NCBI GenBank assembly: GCA_964476565.1
Contig: CAYZBG010000013.1
Span: forward strand, 17,635-81,634
Origin: CAMAXB01 sp964476565
Lineage (GTDB): Bacteria > Verrucomicrobiota > Verrucomicrobiia > Opitutales > Opitutaceae
Direction of reading: 5' to 3'
DNA: 64,000 bases
Position 1 is the stretch's first letter. Each line of letters starts with the position of its first letter. Shown piece by piece: positions 60,959-64,000 of the stretch. A program made the position numbers and the translations under genes. Under the pieces are notes generated by a model. The model saw only the letters and a program-made list of their open reading frames with translations, was not told the DNA's origin and made no database searches.

Positions 60959-61789
60959 GTGCTGATTCGATTCGGATTCGATCTCGCCCTCGAGTTTCCA
61001 GTGCCCACCCCGCTGGTGCTGCTGCTGCACACCCGGCCGGAGTACGCGCGGCAGTTGCGCCGTCCTGAAGCCTTGCAGGCCGAGCCGGGAGTCACGCCGC
61101 GGCTGTTCACGGACAGTTTTGGCAACACTTCCACCCGCCTGTACGCGCCAGCGGGCCGGTTGCGGCTCGCCATCGATTCGGTGTGCGAGGTGCCCGACAC
61201 GCCGGACCCGGTCGTTCCGCAGGCTGCGCTCCACGGGGTGGATGACGTGCCGGACGAGGCCCTCCGTTACCTCGTCTCCAGCCGTTTCTGCGAAACCGAG
61301 CGCCTCGCCGATTTCGCCTGGGCGCGTTTCGGCCACCTGACCCACGGCTGGGAGCGGGTTCAGGCCGTCGTCGACTACGTGCACGCGCATTTGCGCTTCG
61401 ACTACGCCCAGGCGAGGCCGACCCGCACGGCGTTCGAAGCCTGGCAGGAACGCGTGGGCGTCTGCCGCGACTTTGCCCACCTCGGCATCACCCTCTGTCG
61501 CTGCCTGAACGTGCCTGCGCGCTATGCCACCGGCTACCTTGGCGACATCGGCGTGCCGCCTGACGCGGCCCCGATGGATTTCAGTGCGTGGTTCGAGGTG
61601 TACCTCGGAGCGCAGTGGCACACCTTCGATCCGCGTCACAATGCCCGCCGCATCGGCCGCATTGTGATGGCGCGGGGCCGCGACGCGGTCGACTGCGCGC
61701 TCGTCACGAGTTTCGGCCGCCACGAACTGCGTCTCTTCCGGGTGATCACGGAGGAAGTGGCGCCGATGGATGCCGGCGTGCGTCCCTGA
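60959..61789 (+). CDS. Transglutaminase-like cysteine peptidase
   Basis: Protein of 276 residues starting at GTG 60959. It has the N-terminal beta-domain of bacterial transglutaminase-like proteins (about 1-120) and the core domain with the catalytic triad: Cys in RVGVCRDFAHLGITLCR (about 180), His in DFSAWFEVYLGAQWHTFDPRHN with Asp following. The preceding RLRFDYAQARPT..EAW region is also conserved. No signal peptide, so cytoplasmic. Members are thought to act as proteases or amide-bond-modifying enzymes; specific substrates are unknown. It begins 18 bases after the LpxR-like gene, so the two may share a transcript, though no functional link is known. Confidence 0.88.
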   Translation: MLIRFGFDLALEFPVPTPLVLLLHTRPEYARQLRRPEALQAEPGVTPRLFTDSFGNTSTRLYAPAGRLRLAIDSVCEVPDTPDPVVPQAALHGVDDVPDEALRYLVSSRFCETERLADFAWARFGHLTHGWERVQAVVDYVHAHLRFDYAQARPTRTAFEAWQERVGVCRDFAHLGITLCRCLNVPARYATGYLGDIGVPPDAAPMDFSAWFEVYLGAQWHTFDPRHNARRIGRIVMARGRDAVDCALVTSFGRHELRLFRVITEEVAPMDAGVRP

Positions 61790-61933
61790 CCCCGCGCTGC
61801 GGAGGTACATCGCGAACGTACCGTCCGTCCGGCGCGAGGTCGCGGACAAGGCTGGCGCTCGGACCGGAAACCGTCAGGCTGCGGCCACCTGCCCCGCGGA
61901 CCGGCTGGTCGGTTCGCCCCCACCTCCTGCCCC

Positions 61934-63253
61934 ATGCTTCACTCCTCCTGCGGTCGCTCCGCCTGCTTGGTCGCCCTGGTCCTGTTTGTCACGGGCTGCG
62001 TCGGGCCGGCGCGCCGCCCCGTGGACAGCTCGACCCTCACCGGCAAGGTCATGGTCGGCTACCAAGGATGGTTCAACGCCGAGGGTGACGGAGCCGGCCG
62101 CGGCTACACGCATTGGGCGCGCGGCAGCGCGGTGCCCGATCCCAAGACAATCCGGGTCGACCTCTGGCCCGACCTGACCGAATACGGGCCCGACGAGCGT
62201 TTCCCCACCGGACTGTTCCATGCTGACGGCACGCGGGCGGAAGTCTTCAGTTCGTTTCGCCGCGCGACCGTCATCCGGCACTTCAAGTGGATGGAGGAGC
62301 ACGCGATCGACGGCGTCTTTGTCCAACGGTTCATCAACACCCTCACTCGTCCGGATGCGCTGGCACACAACAACACCGTCCTGCAGCACTGCCGTGAAGG
62401 GGCGCGCCGGCACGGCCGGACCTATGCCCTCATGTACGACCTGAGCAGCCTGCCGCCAGGCGCCGCGGACCGGCTCATCGAGGACTGGAAGACCTTGCTG
62501 CGCGACACGCGGCTCACGCGCGACCGCGCCTACCTGAAGCACCGCGGCAAGCCCGTGTTGGCGTTGTGGGGCTGCGGGTTCAACGACGACAAGCCGCGCC
62601 CTTCCCTGGAAGATTGGCAGAAGATCCTGACCTTCCTCAAAACCGATCCGGCCGCCGGCGGCGTCGCCGTCATGCTCGGCATACCGAGCTTCTGGCGCGA
62701 GCAGCGCCGCGACGCGCGCACCGACCCGGAGTTGCACGCGTTGCTTGAGCAGGCCGACATCCTCTCGCCCTGGACGCCCGGGCGGTATCGCACCCCCGAG
62801 CAGGCCACCCAACACGGCGCGACCGTGTGGCAGCCCGATCTCGAATGGTGCCGCGCCCGCGGAATCGACTACCTGCCGGTGGCGTTTCCCGGTTTCAGCT
62901 GGCACAACATGAACCCGACATCCCCGTTCGATGTGATCCCGCGGCTGAAGGGTCGTTTCTTCTGGTCGCAGATCGCCGCGGCGAAGAAGGCGGGGGCCTC
63001 CATGCTGTATGTCGCCATGTTCGACGAGGTCGACGAAGCCACCGCCATCTTCAAGGCGACCAATACCCCGCCGACGTCCGGCGGCGTGCGCTTTATCACC
63101 TACGAAGGCCTGCCCAGCGACCATTACCTCTGGCTGACCGGCCTGGCGGGAAAGGTGATCCGCGGGGAGGTGCCGCCCACCGACGAACCTCCGGCGCGCT
63201 TCGGAGAGGTGGCCCCGGAACCCGGGGTGGAAGCTGCAGCGGCCACGCCGTGA
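61934..63253 (+). CDS. GH71/GH99-like glycoside hydrolase lipoprotein
   Basis: A 439-residue lipoprotein (signal LVALVLFVTGC with lipid-attachment Cys). The domain is the TIM-barrel superfamily that includes GH71 and GH99-type endo-acting hydrolases: VMVGYQGWFNAEGDG at the first strand, HFKWMEEHAIDGVFVQRFI, YALMYDLSS, KPVLALWGCGFND, PWTPGRYRT and the late ADMFDEVDEATAIFK region (seen as LYVAMFDEVDEAT). PVC members are often called 'xylosidase/arabinosidase', though exact specificity is unproven. It probably acts on surface or periplasmic glycans, consistent with the polysaccharide theme of the window. It is followed by a convergent YkgJ-type gene. Confidence 0.78.
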   Translation: MLHSSCGRSACLVALVLFVTGCVGPARRPVDSSTLTGKVMVGYQGWFNAEGDGAGRGYTHWARGSAVPDPKTIRVDLWPDLTEYGPDERFPTGLFHADGTRAEVFSSFRRATVIRHFKWMEEHAIDGVFVQRFINTLTRPDALAHNNTVLQHCREGARRHGRTYALMYDLSSLPPGAADRLIEDWKTLLRDTRLTRDRAYLKHRGKPVLALWGCGFNDDKPRPSLEDWQKILTFLKTDPAAGGVAVMLGIPSFWREQRRDARTDPELHALLEQADILSPWTPGRYRTPEQATQHGATVWQPDLEWCRARGIDYLPVAFPGFSWHNMNPTSPFDVIPRLKGRFFWSQIAAAKKAGASMLYVAMFDEVDEATAIFKATNTPPTSGGVRFITYEGLPSDHYLWLTGLAGKVIRGEVPPTDEPPARFGEVAPEPGVEAAAATP

Positions 63254-63301
63254 CGCGGGCGGCCTCCGGCCCTGCACGAGCCCCGCGGTGCCGGATCGAA
63301 G

Positions 63302-64000
63302 TCAGGCGTCCTCCGGCGCCTCACGGCAATCCACGGGGAAGGCCGGCTTGCCTTGACCCCAGCGAAAGGCGCAGAGGCTGTTTGTGAGCGCCTCGTGCAA
63401 CGCCGAGCCGAAGTCGTACGCCTCCTCGTCGTAACCCTCCGACTCCACCGCCTGATCGAGGCCGAGCATGACGGCGAACATGCGGCCGCGCAGGCCCGGG
63501 ATCTTCACGTTCACCTCCTCGCTGCCGGCGGCCAGGTTGGCCTTGCACCCCTCCACGCTCAGGCTGTGGTGCGCCCGGCAGATTCCGGGCCGCGCCTCAT
63601 AGACGGAACACCGGCCCTCTTCGAGAAGCACGCACGGCGTGCGCGGTGAGGTCCATCCCGGAGTGCCCCGCCCGGCGTGCGCCTGCCGATGCGCCGCCGC
63701 CCGCGCGACCAGGGCCTCCAGCGCTTCCGCCGAAAAATGCCGCTGCACGTGGTCGGCGACGATCAATACCTCGTGCGCCTGCACGGCCACGCGTTCGTGG
63801 CAACAGGCGCTGCAACCGGCATGACAGGCCACCTTCGCACGCACGGCGGCCGGCGCGGACGCATAGGCGCGCTCGAAACCCGCAAAGGCCTGCCGGATGC
63901 AACCGAGAACCGCCTCCGGCTCACGCACCGCGCTGAGGCGTTGCTGCACGGATTCGACCGTCTTGTAATAAAGGGCCTCCTCGGCCGGACTGAAGACGGT
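63302..64000 (-). CDS. YkgJ-family cysteine-cluster protein, cut by the window edge
   Basis: The C-terminal 232 codons of a protein that stays open to the right edge (TVFSPAEEALYYKTVES upstream of an internal GTG at 63949), so the true start is probably outside. The cysteine-cluster pattern is present: C-H-A-G-C-S-A-C-C-H near the N-terminal half, and PCVLLEEGRCSVYEARPGICRAHH in the middle, the YkgJ (UPF0153) metal-binding signature thought to hold iron or zinc. The C-terminal part (AYDFGSALHEALTNSLCAFRWGQGKPAF) is helical. Function in the family is unknown. It converges with the GH71/GH99-like gene with a 48-base gap. Confidence 0.8.
   Translation of the reverse strand, partial: TVFSPAEEALYYKTVESVQQRLSAVREPEAVLGCIRQAFAGFERAYASAPAAVRAKVACHAGCSACCHERVAVQAHEVLIVADHVQRHFSAEALEALVARAAAHRQAHAGRGTPGWTSPRTPCVLLEEGRCSVYEARPGICRAHHSLSVEGCKANLAAGSEEVNVKIPGLRGRMFAVMLGLDQAVESEGYDEEAYDFGSALHEALTNSLCAFRWGQGKPAFPVDCREAPEDA

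Overview
The window comes from a high-G+C, Gram-negative member of the PVC superphylum, most likely an Opitutaceae-type Verrucomicrobiota. This rests on content: three TonB-dependent receptors with the 'LSPFEI/LSPFSI' plug leader, PVC-type ThuA/haem and DUF1549-DUF1553/DUF1501 proteins, GH95, GH78 and GH127 glycosidases, Cys-type sulfatases, Tat-exported Gfo/Idh/MocA proteins and a PQQ dehydrogenase with an internal cytochrome. I see no tRNA, rRNA, CRISPR array, phage or IS element. Almost the whole window is a carbohydrate-use region aimed at plant cell-wall or sulfated glycans.

Layout. (1) 31-12108, minus: Zn alcohol dehydrogenase, GH95, TonB receptor, ThuA/haem protein and an enolase-superfamily enzyme, read from an AT-rich promoter-like block near 12207-12235. 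(2) 12446-16366: a TonB receptor divergent from a LacI regulator, with a perfect 16-bp palindrome between them. (3) 16386-24945: sulfatase, solute-binding protein, TPR protein and TIM-barrel isomerase (minus), then an exported Gfo/Idh/MocA (plus), an NRAMP-like transporter without its metal motifs and a Tat Gfo/Idh/MocA (both minus). (4) 25197-27617: a second GH95 on plus.

(5) 27776-38677, minus, is the most interesting unit: L-fucose-isomerase-family enzyme, split transketolase (two overlapping genes), FGGY kinase, GH127, MFS transporter and GH78, with a divergent AraC regulator at 38785. Isomerase plus kinase plus split transketolase has the logic of the known transketolase route for the branched pentose D-apiose. 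GH127, GH78 and GH95 are families used on rhamnogalacturonan II. I infer a pentose-salvage operon for an RG-II-like glycan; the substrate is unproven.

(6) 39879-45405: exported TIM-barrel protein, S9-like protein that has lost its nucleophile serine, PQQ dehydrogenase. (7) 45503-50316, minus: ECF sigma factor, FecR anti-sigma factor and an STN-domain TonB receptor, a complete Fec-type surface-signalling set with a clear terminator. (8) 50503-54265: sulfatase with a helical-repeat tail, lipoprotein, and small genes including an AT-richer membrane-protein gene. (9) 54584-59150: the DUF1549/DUF1553 and DUF1501 pair, bracketed by two copies of a structured palindromic repeat with a compensated base-pair change. 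(10) 59436-64000: rpoZ, LpxR-like lipid A deacylase, transglutaminase, GH71/GH99-like lipoprotein and a YkgJ-type cysteine-cluster protein cut by the window edge.

Start sites were chosen by signal peptides, overlaps and the few clear ribosome sites; many genes here have no obvious Shine-Dalgarno sequence, so several starts are uncertain by some codons.
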